The translations under genes and the position numbers were made by a program. A model generated the notes under the pieces. It searched no databases and was not told where the DNA came from. It saw nothing but the letters and a program-made list of their open reading frames with translations. Below are positions 34,614 through 43,507 of a stretch of DNA of 64,000 bases, in pieces. This DNA is from Gillisella taibaishanensis. Its GTDB lineage: Bacteria; Pseudomonadota; Alphaproteobacteria; Rhizobiales; Rhizobiaceae. The number at the start of each line of letters is the position of its first letter. Positions within the stretch are counted from its first letter, which is position 1. Where the stretch lies: NCBI RefSeq assembly GCF_001938985.1, contig NZ_MKIN01000016.1, positions 1 through 64,000 on the forward strand. The letters run 5' to 3'.

Positions 34614-34655
34614 ATGATCATCATCATGATTGGATTTAAATATGATAGCCATCAT
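34614..34655. promoter_or_regulatory. tandem TetR-type palindromic operators
   Basis: The palindrome ATGAT-N4-ATCAT occurs twice: 34614-34627 (spacer CATC) and 34642-34655 (spacer AGCC), with starts 28 bases apart. Both lie between the SDR (minus, start 34579) and the TetR gene (plus, start 34690). Spacing near three helical turns suits two regulator dimers on one DNA face. Confidence 0.65.
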
Positions 34656-34689
34656 GTAAATGTCAACAGCCGTCGCGGAGAATTTTGAA

Positions 34690-35238
34690 ATGAAGGTCAG
34701 CCGAGAACAGATGGCGGAAAACCGTCGCCGGATCCTGGAGGTCGCCAGCCGGTTGTTTAAGGACAAGGGAATCGATGCGGTCAGCGTCGCTGAGGTCATG
34801 AAGGCAGCCGGCATGACCCATGGCGGCTTTTACGGACACTTCACGTCAAAGGACGATCTCGTGGCGCAAGCGCTGGCGCACGCGCTGGCGGCTGACAGTT
34901 TCGGAGACGGTGACTTCAGCAGTTTCGTTCGATCCTACCTGGCGCCTCGTCATCGCGATAATCCAGGCAATGGCTGTCCAACGGCAGGCCTGGCCGCCGT
35001 CATCCGCCACCAGACGCCGGCAGCGCTCGCGGCCATGAGCGAAGGCCTGCGAGCACAGATCGCCCGAATCGAACAGGCGCTCCCAGACAAAGGCATAGCC
35101 GACAAGCGCCGTGCAGCGATCGGAAGCTGGGCAGCAATGATCGGAGCCGTCATTCTCGCCAGAGCGGTCGATGATCCTCAATTGTCAGACGAGGTCCTTG
35201 AACAGACGCGCGCATGGATCGACAGCCATACCGGCTAG
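34690..35238 (+). CDS. TetR family transcriptional regulator
   Basis: About 182 residues from ATG 34690 (MKVSREQMAENRRRI), with GGAG upstream. The TetR HTH is clear: RRILEVASRLFKDKGIDAVSV, EVMKAAGMTHGGFYGHFTSKDDL. The ligand domain has GCPTAGLAAVIR, typical of the AcrR/NemR-like group that senses electrophiles or quinones. It is divergent from the SDR-OYE-SDR-hydrolase-MDR gene set and likely represses it via the twin palindromes. Confidence 0.9.
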   Translation: MKVSREQMAENRRRILEVASRLFKDKGIDAVSVAEVMKAAGMTHGGFYGHFTSKDDLVAQALAHALAADSFGDGDFSSFVRSYLAPRHRDNPGNGCPTAGLAAVIRHQTPAALAAMSEGLRAQIARIEQALPDKGIADKRRAAIGSWAAMIGAVILARAVDDPQLSDEVLEQTRAWIDSHTG

Positions 35239-35268
35239 GCGAGCGCTAACTCACTGTGGGAATTAGAA

Positions 35269-35291
35269 CGGCCCCACTGCACGCGGGGCCG
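35269..35291. terminator. bidirectional terminator-like hairpin
   Basis: CGGCCCC (35269-35275) and GGGGCCG (35285-35291) pair perfectly around a 9-base loop between the convergent TetR gene and the SDR at 35341. Confidence 0.5.
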
Positions 35292-35340
35292 CTGTTGAGA
35301 AATTCTCGGCGGGGGGAGCGGCGGCGCAAGCCCGCAGCCG

Positions 35341-36120
35341 TCACACGGTCGGCACCGTGCCGCCATCAATGACATATTCCACGCCGGTGATCGTTCCCGC
35401 TCTATCGGATGCGAGGAAGGCAATGAGATTGGCAATTTCCTCCGGCGTGGACGGACGGCCGATCGGGATGCCGCCGAGGGAGTCCATGATCAGCTTTTTG
35501 CCGCCCTCGAGATCCGTACCCGCTTCCTTTGCCAGCCGCTGGGCAAGATGCATCGACGATTCCGTCAGGATCCAGCCGGGCGAGACGCGCAGCACACGTA
35601 CGCCCTTGGGCGACACTTCCTTGGACAGGCTCTTGCTGTAGGTCGATAGCGCGGCCTTTGCGGCCGCGTAGGCGGTGGTTGCCTCGGGCAGCGGCAGCAG
35701 CCGCTGGATCGATGAGACATGGATGACGACGCCGTGACCCTGGGCGATCATGTCGGGTATGAGCAATCGGTCCAGGCGGACGGCCGGAAACAGGTTGAGA
35801 TCAAGTTCCCTTCGCCATTCGTCATCTGTCAGCACCTGGAAACCGCCTGCTGGCGCGGACGAACCGCCCAGCATGTGGACGATGATGTCGACCCCGCCGA
35901 GACGCTCTCGCACGGCGGTTGCCACAGCGTGGCAGCCTGCGTCACTGGTCAGATCGGCTGCGACGAACAGCTCTTGTGGGATCTTTGCCGGTCGTGAACG
36001 CGCGGTCGTCAACACGGTCGCCCCCATGTGTCGCAACAGATCAAGGGTTGCTGCGCCGGCACCCTTTGTTCCCGCAGTCACAAGTACGCGTTTGCCTTTG
36101 AAGTCGATGAAGTTTTCCAT
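35341..36120 (-). CDS. short-chain dehydrogenase/reductase (SDR)
   Basis: 259 residues. The cofactor motif is [15 protein letters not shown] rather than the usual TGxxxGIG. Also seen: [15 protein letters not shown] in place of [13 protein letters not shown] (Ser), [16 protein letters not shown] (Tyr, Lys) and the FabG-type ending [15 protein letters not shown]. The variant HMLGGS is typical of a subset of SDRs that are still active. Its ATG overlaps the stop of the NTF2-like gene (TGATG), so the two are co-transcribed. Confidence 0.88.
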   Translation of the reverse strand: MENFIDFKGKRVLVTAGTKGAGAATLDLLRHMGATVLTTARSRPAKIPQELFVAADLTSDAGCHAVATAVRERLGGVDIIVHMLGGSSAPAGGFQVLTDDEWRRELDLNLFPAVRLDRLLIPDMIAQGHGVVIHVSSIQRLLPLPEATTAYAAAKAALSTYSKSLSKEVSPKGVRVLRVSPGWILTESSMHLAQRLAKEAGTDLEGGKKLIMDSLGGIPIGRPSTPEEIANLIAFLASDRAGTITGVEYVIDGGTVPTV

Positions 36121-36452
36121 CAGCCGATCTCCAGCGTCGCGATTTTCCCCGCATCGAGGCGGAAACGATAGGTGAGCGTGATCGGGCTGCCGGGAAATCG
36201 ACCAGTCACGCGGGCGCGGACGATATGGCGCCCATCGGCGTGTGTCGCCTCCAGAGGCTCGCTTTTATGCTCGTACTGGGCTTTCGCCGCCGCCCACCAG
36301 GCGGTGATCGCGTCGATCCCCTTATGGCTGTTTTGCTCGTCCGAAACCACGGCATTTGAAGTAAACAGCGTCTTCAGGCTGTCGGATTGGGCCTGATCGT
36401 CTGCGGCGAAATAAGCCTCGATAACGGCGGGTATTGTCACGGTTGCCTCCAT
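36120..36452 (-). CDS. NTF2-like (SnoaL) family protein
   Basis: About 110 residues from ATG 36452 ([19 protein letters not shown]); the frame runs back to 36530. It is a cone-shaped alpha+beta NTF2-like domain: [12 protein letters not shown] helix, [46 protein letters not shown]. These domains act as small isomerases, hydrolases or ligand binders. It is operonic with the SDR and divergent from a LysR gene. Confidence 0.85.
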   Translation of the reverse strand: MEATVTIPAVIEAYFAADDQAQSDSLKTLFTSNAVVSDEQNSHKGIDAITAWWAAAKAQYEHKSEPLEATHADGRHIVRARVTGRFPGSPITLTYRFRLDAGKIATLEIG

Positions 36453-36554
36453 CTTCTGCGTCGTTGCAGTAGACTTAGCGCGCCCGATATCTATTAATAA
36501 GGAGGATAATGCGGGATGAAATGATGACAAAAACGGGATAATAGCGGCGAGACG

Positions 36555-37457
36555 ATGGAAACGGCAAGCCTACAGGAATTGAATGCCGTACTCGCCATTG
36601 CGCGCCGCGGAACCTTCCGGGCGGCGGCGGTGGATATGACCATGTCGACCACGGCGCTCAGCCATATGATCCGCCGGCTTGAGGCGCATCTGGGTGTGCG
36701 CCTTTTCAACCGGACAACGCGAAGCGTGTCGCTGACCGATGCCGGGCGGTTGTTCGTGGAGCAGGTCGGGCCGGCGCTGCAAGACATGCATGGCGCCCTC
36801 GACGTCGTGCGATCCCAGCGGGACGAACCAACAGGCATGATCCGCATCAACGCAGCGCCTTTTGCGGCCCGCCAGATCATGTCGCCGCTCATCACCACAT
36901 TCGTGCGCCGCTATCCCAAGGTCCATGTCGATCTTGTTACCGAGGCGCGGCTGGTGGATATCGTCGCTGAAGGTTTCGATCTCGGAGCCCGGGTGGGGAC
37001 GCTCGTGCCGAGCGACATGATTGCCGTGCCGCTCGGGCGCGGCCAGCGCTATGCCATTGTTGCCTCTACCGATTACATGGAACGACACGGTTCGCCAAAG
37101 GTGCCGTCAGACCTTCTGAACCATCACTGCATCCGCGTCCGTCTGCCAGATGGATCAAGACTACGCTGGCGCTTTGAAAAGGACGGCGAGACGGTGCAAC
37201 TGGACGTGCCTGGCCGGATCACGCTGGACGAGACGAGCGTTGCCCGCACCGCAGTCCTGGAAGGCGTCGGCATCGGCTGTTTCATGGAAGAAGGCGTTGA
37301 GGAGGATATCGCCGCCGGGCACCTTGTCCGCCTGCTGGAAGACTGGACGCCGTCTTTTGGAACGCTCTGTCTCTACTATCCCGGACGCCGCAATCTCTCC
37401 GCCGCCATGAAAGCTTTCTTGGACATGGCCAGGGCGTTTGCGAAGGACCGAAGCTGA
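36555..37457 (+). CDS. LysR-type transcriptional regulator
   Basis: 300 residues: HTH at ~3-60 ([34 protein letters not shown]) and effector domain ([36 protein letters not shown]). It is divergent from the NTF2/SDR pair, which it probably controls. Just upstream, AAGGAGG precedes a tiny frame (36509-36541, [10 protein letters not shown]) that ends 13 bases before this start. Confidence 0.9.
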   Translation: METASLQELNAVLAIARRGTFRAAAVDMTMSTTALSHMIRRLEAHLGVRLFNRTTRSVSLTDAGRLFVEQVGPALQDMHGALDVVRSQRDEPTGMIRINAAPFAARQIMSPLITTFVRRYPKVHVDLVTEARLVDIVAEGFDLGARVGTLVPSDMIAVPLGRGQRYAIVASTDYMERHGSPKVPSDLLNHHCIRVRLPDGSRLRWRFEKDGETVQLDVPGRITLDETSVARTAVLEGVGIGCFMEEGVEEDIAAGHLVRLLEDWTPSFGTLCLYYPGRRNLSAAMKAFLDMARAFAKDRS

Positions 37458-37495
37458 TTGCTCCGCGCCTGCGCCTTCAGGGATAAAGGCACATC

Positions 37496-39133
37496 TCACC
37501 TCGACCTGATCGCCCTCGACACATCCTGAAGGCTGAGAAAGGCCTGATAGCGGCGTTCGTGAATCGCTGCGATCTCTTCGCCTGCCGGCGTGTATTGCGA
37601 GGCAATGGACGAGAGCGCGGCCATGGCCTGGCTGACATCGGGAAAGGCGTCGGCAGCAACGCTGGCGAGGATGGCGGAGCCGAGCAGGACCGGTTCTTCG
37701 GCAGCGGTGGCGACAACGGGCTTGCCGCAGGCATCGGCCAGGATCTGGCGGACCAGCGGATTGGCGCCGGCGCCGCCGCTGATCACCACCCGCTCGACGG
37801 AGGCTCCGGCCTTAGCCTGGGTTTCGATGATCTGGCGCAAGCCGTAACCGATGCCGCACAGGCCGGCGATATAAAGCGCGACGAGATTGTCGAAATCCCC
37901 ATCCATGCCGATCCCGGCAATCACCGCGCGGGCGTGCGGGTCGGCGAAAGGAGCGCGGTTGCCGAGAAATTCGGGCACCACATGCAGTCCCTCGGCAAGG
38001 TCCACGGCCTTTGAGGCATGCGAGGCTTTTGTTGCGGCAGCTTCAGCCATGAAGGCGGGAAGCGATTTGCCTTCACGGCGGGCGATTGCCGTCGCCTCAG
38101 GTGCTGCGGGGTGGAAGGACAGCAATTGATCGATTGCCGCACCTGCCGCGCTCTGGCCGCCCTCGTTCAGCCACATGCCAGGTACCATGGCGGAATAGTA
38201 AGGCCCCCAGACGCCGGGCACGAAGACCGGCTCTGCGGTCGAGGTCATGGTGCAGGAAGAAGTGCCGAAGACATAGGCCAGGTTTTCGGCCGGCTTGCCG
38301 CCAATGCCGACCGTGCCGATGCCGCCCGCATGGGCGTCGATCATGCCAGCGGCAACCGCCGTGCCAGGCTTCAGCCCCATGGCGGCGGCCGCTGCTTCCG
38401 TCAGGCCCTGGCCGAGCCGCGTGCCCGGTTCGACGATCTCAGTGCCGATGCGGGCAAAGCCCTCGTCAGCCAGGTCCTTCAGCCCGATCTTGTGGAAATA
38501 ATCGGCGTCCCAGCGGGCCTCATGGGCAAGGTAGGTCCATTTGCAGGTCACGGTGCAAGTCGAGCGCGAGAGGTCGCCGGTCGATTTCCAGGTGAGGAAA
38601 TCGGCAAGATCGAAGAACTGCCAGGCGGCGGCAAAGGTCTGCGGGCGGTTTTCCTTCAACCACAGGATTTTTGGCGTTTCCATCTCTGGCGAAATCCGCC
38701 CGCCGACATAGCGCAGCACCTCATGGCCCATGGCGTTGATGCGCTCGGCCTGCGCGACGGCGCGGTGATCCATCCAGACGATGATATCGCGCTCGGCAAC
38801 CTCTGACGGACCGACGGCCAGCGGCGTCCCGCCCTTCCCCAGCACCACAAGCGAGCATGTCGCATCGAAACCGAGCCCGACCACGTCGGCGGGGTCAACG
38901 CCTGCCGATGCAACGGTCTCGCGGACGATGGCGCAGACGGCATCCCAGATTTCGGTGCTCGACTGCTCGACGACAGAGCCTGCCTCGCGAAACAGCGAAA
39001 TGTCGCGCTTGGCAACCGACAGCATCCGGCCTTCAAGGTCGAAAAGACCCGCCCTGGCGCTGCCGGTGCCGACATCGACGCCAATGACGTAACGTGGCTT
39101 TTGCGTGGAGGACGGAGTCGGGGTTTGGGTCAT
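37496..39133 (-). CDS. FGGY-family carbohydrate kinase (D-ribulokinase type)
   Basis: 545 residues. N-terminal phosphate motif YVIGVDVGTGSARAGLFD, substrate-binding GLGFDATCSLVVLG and WMDHRA (Asp), and the C-terminal ATPase half with VVISGGAGANPLVRQILAD and the FGGY signature region ALYIAGLCGIGYGLRQIIE. The GVDVGTGSARAG opening and CSLVVL segment are those of D-ribulose kinases rather than xylulo- or glycerol kinases. With the adjacent ribitol-dehydrogenase-like SDR it would convert ribitol via D-ribulose to D-ribulose 5-phosphate. Confidence 0.88.
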   Translation of the reverse strand: MTQTPTPSSTQKPRYVIGVDVGTGSARAGLFDLEGRMLSVAKRDISLFREAGSVVEQSSTEIWDAVCAIVRETVASAGVDPADVVGLGFDATCSLVVLGKGGTPLAVGPSEVAERDIIVWMDHRAVAQAERINAMGHEVLRYVGGRISPEMETPKILWLKENRPQTFAAAWQFFDLADFLTWKSTGDLSRSTCTVTCKWTYLAHEARWDADYFHKIGLKDLADEGFARIGTEIVEPGTRLGQGLTEAAAAAMGLKPGTAVAAGMIDAHAGGIGTVGIGGKPAENLAYVFGTSSCTMTSTAEPVFVPGVWGPYYSAMVPGMWLNEGGQSAAGAAIDQLLSFHPAAPEATAIARREGKSLPAFMAEAAATKASHASKAVDLAEGLHVVPEFLGNRAPFADPHARAVIAGIGMDGDFDNLVALYIAGLCGIGYGLRQIIETQAKAGASVERVVISGGAGANPLVRQILADACGKPVVATAAEEPVLLGSAILASVAADAFPDVSQAMAALSSIASQYTPAGEEIAAIHERRYQAFLSLQDVSRAIRSR

Positions 39134-39186
39134 CGGTTTATGCTCTGCTGCCAGCTATTGTTTTGAGGTCGGGCGATAGATCTGTA

Positions 39187-39291
39187 CTAGAGTTTGTCAG
39201 GGAAAAGTGGAAACCGGTTTTCCCGAAAAGACAAACGAAAACAAAGAAAACTAGAGTCTGTCTGGTTCAATCTGAACCTGACAGACTCTAG
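39187..39291. repeat. mosaic palindromic element ending in the SDR stop codon
   Basis: CTAGAGTTTGTCAGGGAAAAG, GGTTTTCCCGAAAAG, an A-rich spacer, then a 19 bp inverted repeat (39251-39269 / 39273-39291, one mismatch, 3-base loop) bounded by CTAG at both ends. It has the same plan as the elements at 6300 and 48850. The stop codon of the downstream SDR (39288-39290) lies inside the right arm. Confidence 0.7.
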
Positions 39292-40016
39292 AGATCGACG
39301 CTGTTGGGCAGGATCACCAGATCGCGGATCGTCACATTACGCGGCCTCGACAGCATGAAAAGCACGGCATCGGCCACTTCCTTCGGCTGCATCAGGCTGC
39401 CATTGGCAAGCGCTTCTTCCATCTTGGCCTTTGGCCAATCATCGAGCAGCGCGGTCACGACGGGACCCGGCAATACCGCACCGACACGAACCCCATGCTT
39501 GGCAACCTGGCGGCGCGTGGAATGCACGAAGGCCTGCACGGCGAATTTTGATGCGGTGTAGATCGGCTCCCAGATGACGGGAACGACGCCGGCAATCGAG
39601 CTGGTGAAGAGAATATCGCCCGACTTCTGCGCGATCATATGGGGCAGAACCGCATGCACCGAGCGGAAGGCGGCATTGATGTTGAGGTTCAGCATCCGGT
39701 CCCAGGCATCCGGATCGCCCTCGGCCACCGGGCCACCGATATAGGCGCCGGCATTGGCGTGGAAGATGTCGAGGCGGCCGGCGAGATCAAGAATGCGCGG
39801 CAGTATGCTCGAGACATCGGGACCGTCGAGCAGGTCGACCACCAGCGGCTTGGCGCGCTCGCCAAGCTCGGCGCAGAGCGTTTCGAGCTTTTCCTTGGCT
39901 CGGTCGATCAGCACGACGGTTGCTCCTTCGGCAATCAGGGTGCGGGCGCATTCGAGGCCGATGCCGGAAGCGGCGCCGGTGATGGCGGCAGTCTTGCCCT
40001 TCATCAATTCAGTCAT
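39288..40016 (-). CDS. ribitol 2-dehydrogenase-like SDR
   Basis: 242 residues: [15 protein letters not shown], acidic [10 protein letters not shown] (Asp after beta-2, hence NAD+), [20 protein letters not shown] (Ser) and [11 protein letters not shown] (Tyr, Lys). The FHANAG and [12 protein letters not shown] ending match ribitol dehydrogenases of this branch. It sits between the ribose-type ABC permease and the ribulokinase gene, which supports ribitol to D-ribulose oxidation. The last codon and stop are supplied by a palindromic repeat. Confidence 0.8.
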   Translation of the reverse strand: MTELMKGKTAAITGAASGIGLECARTLIAEGATVVLIDRAKEKLETLCAELGERAKPLVVDLLDGPDVSSILPRILDLAGRLDIFHANAGAYIGGPVAEGDPDAWDRMLNLNINAAFRSVHAVLPHMIAQKSGDILFTSSIAGVVPVIWEPIYTASKFAVQAFVHSTRRQVAKHGVRVGAVLPGPVVTALLDDWPKAKMEEALANGSLMQPKEVADAVLFMLSRPRNVTIRDLVILPNSVDL

Positions 40017-40038
40017 AACAAATCTCCGATTCTATGGA

Positions 40039-41298
40039 TCAAGCGCGGCCGTGGCTAACGCGGGAGCGACGGGCAAGCGAGTCGACGATGACGGCGATGG
40101 CAAGCACGGCACCTGTTATCATGTAGCGCAGCGACGAACTCAGGTTCAAAAGCGTCAAACCGTTGGAAATGGCTTGGATGACGATGATGCCGAGCAGGGC
40201 CGAATAGGCGCTGCCGCGACCGCCAAACAGGCTGGTTCCGCCGATAACGGCTGCGGCGATGGCATTGAGGTTGACGTCACCGGTGCCTGCCTGCTGGCTG
40301 GACGAAGCCAGACGAGCCGCCGACAGCGTGCCGCCAAGCGCTGCAAGCGTCGAGCAGAGCATGAAGGCGCTGGTATAGATGCGGCGCACGTTGATGCCGG
40401 AGCGGCGTGCGGCCTCGCGGTTGCCGCCAACGGCAAACATCGAGCGGCCCCATTTGGTCTTGGTCAGCGCGTAGTTGAGGGCAATGACAAGGGCGACGAA
40501 CAAGCCGAACATCCACGGCACGCCACGGCCGAGATTGAGGTAATAGACCGCAGCCTCGACAATGACGGTGACGGCGACAGCCTTGACCACAATCGTACTG
40601 AGCGGCTGCGAGGACAGATTGACCTTTTGACGGCGCGCCCGGATCACCAGCCCCGCGAGGATCATCACGCCGCCGGGCACCAGAGCCAGCAGATGCGAGA
40701 GCCAGTGCGGCATGACCAGGATCTGGCCGAAGCGGACAAGCGGCGAGGCATAGGGCAGATTGATGCTGCCGGTGGGGCCAAGGATATAGAGCTGCATGCC
40801 CAGGAGCGCGAGCAGCCCGGCAAGCGTTGCCACGAAGCTCGGCATGCCCAGCCTGTTATAAAGAAGGGCATAGAGCGCGCCGACCACGGCACCGGTCGCA
40901 AGTGCTGCGACAATGGCAAGCGGCAGCGGCAGGCCGGTATTGACCCAGAGTACGCCTATGATCGCTGAAGCGAGACCGCTCATCGATCCGACCGACAAGT
41001 CGATTTCACCGAGGATCAGCACGCAGACGATGCCGAGCGAGATGATGCCGACAGTGGCGCAGTCGAATAGCAGGTTCACCAGATTGTTCGGCGCGAGAAA
41101 GATTGGGTTGAGAATGCTGAACACCGTCGAGATGACGATGAGGCCGACGGCCACCGGCAGCATGCCGAGATCGCCGGAGCGAACCCGGGCAATGAAGGCA
41201 CTGAGCATGCCGGCAAGCCCGACGGAATGTTTGACGCGCTCGTCACTGCGATCGAGCGCCAGCGGGGTTTTGTTTTCGTTCGACATCGGATTGCTCAT
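40039..41298 (-). CDS. ribose/xylitol-type ABC transporter permease (RbsC/XylH family)
   Basis: A 419-residue inner-membrane protein with about ten helices and the sugar-permease pattern GEIDLSVGSMSGLASAIIGVL, GMPSFVATLAGLL, GGNREAARRSGINVRRI and AAAVIGGTSLFGGRGS. It is longer than RbsC and resembles XylH, with an N-terminal cytoplasmic extension. Its start overlaps the ATPase stop by 4 bases. It would form the channel for the pentitol or sugar captured by the protein encoded at 42186. Confidence 0.92.
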   Translation of the reverse strand: MSNPMSNENKTPLALDRSDERVKHSVGLAGMLSAFIARVRSGDLGMLPVAVGLIVISTVFSILNPIFLAPNNLVNLLFDCATVGIISLGIVCVLILGEIDLSVGSMSGLASAIIGVLWVNTGLPLPLAIVAALATGAVVGALYALLYNRLGMPSFVATLAGLLALLGMQLYILGPTGSINLPYASPLVRFGQILVMPHWLSHLLALVPGGVMILAGLVIRARRQKVNLSSQPLSTIVVKAVAVTVIVEAAVYYLNLGRGVPWMFGLFVALVIALNYALTKTKWGRSMFAVGGNREAARRSGINVRRIYTSAFMLCSTLAALGGTLSAARLASSSQQAGTGDVNLNAIAAAVIGGTSLFGGRGSAYSALLGIIVIQAISNGLTLLNLSSSLRYMITGAVLAIAVIVDSLARRSRVSHGRA

Positions 41299-42116
41299 GC
41301 GTGGCTCCCGCCGTGTTCGGCCTGCTCGCCGGTCTTGCGGCCGATGCGGCGCGACACGGCATTTTCGGTGGCACCGGTAATGGAGGCCACGAGTTCCTGA
41401 TTGGAGGCGTCAGGCGTGAAGACGCCATTGTTCTTGCCGAGGCGCAGGACCACGATGCGGTCGGCGACGGCGCGCACGTCTTCCATGTTGTGACTGATGA
41501 TGATGACGCCGAGGCCGCGCTCGCGCACCCGCTCGATCAGGTTCAGCACTTCCGCCGTCTGGGCAACGCCAAGCGCCGCCGTTGGCTCGTCGAGCATGAT
41601 GATCTTCGGGTCGAGCAGCAGCGAGCGGGCGATGGCAACCGTCTGGCGCTGACCGCCCGACAGAGAGGCGATCGGTTCGCGAACGGAGGGAATGCGGGCC
41701 GCAAGTTCCCGCAGCAGCGTCCACGCCCGGACCTCCATGGCCACCTCATCGAGATTCCACGGCGACATCTCGTGGCCGAGAAACAGATTGGCGACGACAT
41801 CGAGATTTTCGCACAGCGCCAGATCCTGGAACACGGTGGCGATACCAAGCTCGAGCGCGCGGCTCGGGCTATCCAGCGACACTTCCTGACCGCAGAACTC
41901 GATACGACCGGAACTCGGCTGGTGGACACCCGCCAGAACCTTGATCAGCGTCGACTTGCCCGCGCCATTGTCGCCCACGAGCGCGACGACTTCGCCGGCC
42001 TTCACTTCCAGCTCGATATCGGTGAGGGCCGACACCGCGCCGAAGTTCTTCGAGACATTGCTCAGCTTCAAGATGGTCGTGCCCTTGGTCGGCAAACCGT
42101 TGTCATTGCGTTGCAT
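41295..42116 (-). CDS. sugar ABC transporter ATPase (single-domain, XylG/RbsA-like)
   Basis: 273 residues with only one ABC module, about half the length of RbsA/XylG. Walker A GDNGAGKSTLIK near residue 48, Q-loop TVFQDLALCENLDVVANLFLG, signature LSGGQRQTVAIARSL, Walker B IIMLDEPTAALG. Single-domain ATPases of this kind pair with CUT2-type permeases and probably act as homodimers. It is followed by the permease gene with an ATGA overlap. Confidence 0.9.
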   Translation of the reverse strand: MQRNDNGLPTKGTTILKLSNVSKNFGAVSALTDIELEVKAGEVVALVGDNGAGKSTLIKVLAGVHQPSSGRIEFCGQEVSLDSPSRALELGIATVFQDLALCENLDVVANLFLGHEMSPWNLDEVAMEVRAWTLLRELAARIPSVREPIASLSGGQRQTVAIARSLLLDPKIIMLDEPTAALGVAQTAEVLNLIERVRERGLGVIIISHNMEDVRAVADRIVVLRLGKNNGVFTPDASNQELVASITGATENAVSRRIGRKTGEQAEHGGSHA

Positions 42117-42148
42117 AACGAAGCGCTCTTCTTTGAAAGGGATACGCC

Positions 42149-42169
42149 CGGCCGGGAAAGCCCCGACCG
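42149..42169 (-). promoter_or_regulatory. intercistronic hairpin after the binding-protein gene
   Basis: CGGCCGGG (42149-42156) and CCCGACCG (42162-42169) pair with one G-T wobble around a 5-base loop, between the binding-protein stop and the ATPase start. Such hairpins often partly end transcription or stabilise the upstream mRNA, giving more binding protein than ATPase. Confidence 0.5.
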
Positions 42170-42185
42170 AGCGGCTTGGGAGCTA

Positions 42186-43232
42186 TTACTTGGTGATACC
42201 GAGCTTCTTGCAGCCGGCTGCATATTCGCCGGTGCAGACTTCCTCGGGCTTCTGAATGCCCTTGTCGAAGATTTCGGCTTTGATGTTCTCGGCCGTGACG
42301 ACAGCAGGCACGAACAACTGGGACGGCGTCTTGTACAGGGTCGTCTTGGCTTCCGGCGTCTCGCCCTTCAGCAGCTTGACCGCGACATTGGCCGCCGCAG
42401 CGGCTACGATTTCCGATGGCTTGGAAATCGTGTTGTACTGGTCGCCCGAGATGATCAGCTGCAGGGCAGCGATCGTCGCGTCATTGCCTGTCACAGGCGG
42501 AACCGGATTGACGCCAGCGGCCGTGAAGGCAGCGATCGCGCCGCCGCCGGTGCCGTCATTGGCAGCGACCACGCCCTTGATATCGGCGCCAAAGCGGGTG
42601 ATCTGGCCCGCAGCCCATTCCTGCGCCTTCGGCGGCGCCCATTCCGGCGTGTCGAATTCGGCAAGCGTCTTATAGCCGGAGTCCTTCAGGCCACGGTGGA
42701 TACCGTCGCGGATAAGGCCGGCGGCAGCGTCGGTCGGCGAGCCGTTGATTTCCAGAACGCCCGCACCCTTGGCAACGCCGGTCTTCTTCAGATGCTCGAC
42801 GAGCGACTGGGCAATGGCATGGCCGATGCCTTCGTTGTCGAAGGACACGTAATAGTCAGCAGGCTTGTCCGGGATCGGGCGGTCATAGGCGATGACCTTG
42901 ACGCCCTGGGACTGGGCGATTTCGACGAGCCCGGCGGCTGCCGCCGAGTCGACCGGATCGAGAACCACGACCTTTGCGCCCTGGGCAATGACCGAATTGA
43001 ACTGCTGCTGCTGCAGCGACATGTCGGCATTGGCATTCTGGTAGATGACCGTGCAGGACGGGCAGATCTTGGTCATCTCCGCCTTGAAGCCCGGGAAGTC
43101 GTGCTTCTCGTAGCGTGTCGAGGCCTGGTCAGGCATCAGGAAAGCAACCGTGGCAGCTTCCTGCGCGCGGGCAGTGCCGGACACCATCGCCGCAACGGCA
43201 ATGCTGGTCAGCAGCATGGAACGAAATGTCAT
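42186..43232 (-). CDS. sugar/pentitol ABC transporter periplasmic binding protein
   Basis: 348 residues with a signal peptide (MTFRSMLLTSIAVAAMVSGTARA, then QEA). Peripla_BP_4 family: VAFLMPDQASTRYEKHDFPGF, VVLDPVDSAAAAGLVEIAQ, VIAYDRPI, VAANDGTGGGAIAAFTAAG. A pair of Cys (CPSC) near residue 60 and another pair at the C-terminus are unusual for this family and may form disulphides. It is the first gene of the transporter operon, divergent from the LacI-type gene. Confidence 0.92.
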   Translation of the reverse strand: MTFRSMLLTSIAVAAMVSGTARAQEAATVAFLMPDQASTRYEKHDFPGFKAEMTKICPSCTVIYQNANADMSLQQQQFNSVIAQGAKVVVLDPVDSAAAAGLVEIAQSQGVKVIAYDRPIPDKPADYYVSFDNEGIGHAIAQSLVEHLKKTGVAKGAGVLEINGSPTDAAAGLIRDGIHRGLKDSGYKTLAEFDTPEWAPPKAQEWAAGQITRFGADIKGVVAANDGTGGGAIAAFTAAGVNPVPPVTGNDATIAALQLIISGDQYNTISKPSEIVAAAAANVAVKLLKGETPEAKTTLYKTPSQLFVPAVVTAENIKAEIFDKGIQKPEEVCTGEYAAGCKKLGITK

Positions 43233-43419
43233 CTCTTGTTTCTCCTCCTTGAGTAGGCAAAGCCCGGGTCGAGAGACCAGTCCGGCCGTCCTTCCGCTTC
43301 CCTCCGCGTCGCCCCGACATCAGGACGCAGACCATTGTCCGTCGCCGGTCCGATCGGCGCCGCTGGGCAGGATACTGGCTGAACGCCTCCCGGTCGGCCC
43401 TCCACAGCCAACCTTGTAA

Positions 43420-43449
43420 CATCGATTGAGCATCGCTGCTCAATCGATG
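43420..43449. promoter_or_regulatory. LacI-type operator palindrome
   Basis: CATCGATTGAGC (43420-43431) and GCTCAATCGATG (43438-43449) are perfect 12-base inverted arms around a 6-base spacer, midway between the binding-protein gene (minus) and the LacI-type gene (plus). It is a strong candidate operator for that regulator. Confidence 0.7.
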
Positions 43450-43507
43450 AAGCAAGAATTGCCACTTCATACGATTGATGTCAAGGTGGCTTAAGCAGGA
43501 GGAATTC

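Noticed and set aside
41301-43256. 651-codon plus-strand open frame across the sugar ABC genes
   Set aside because: It is antisense to three clear transporter genes with strong family motifs; its protein is rich in Arg/Asp/His as expected for a GC-rich shadow frame.
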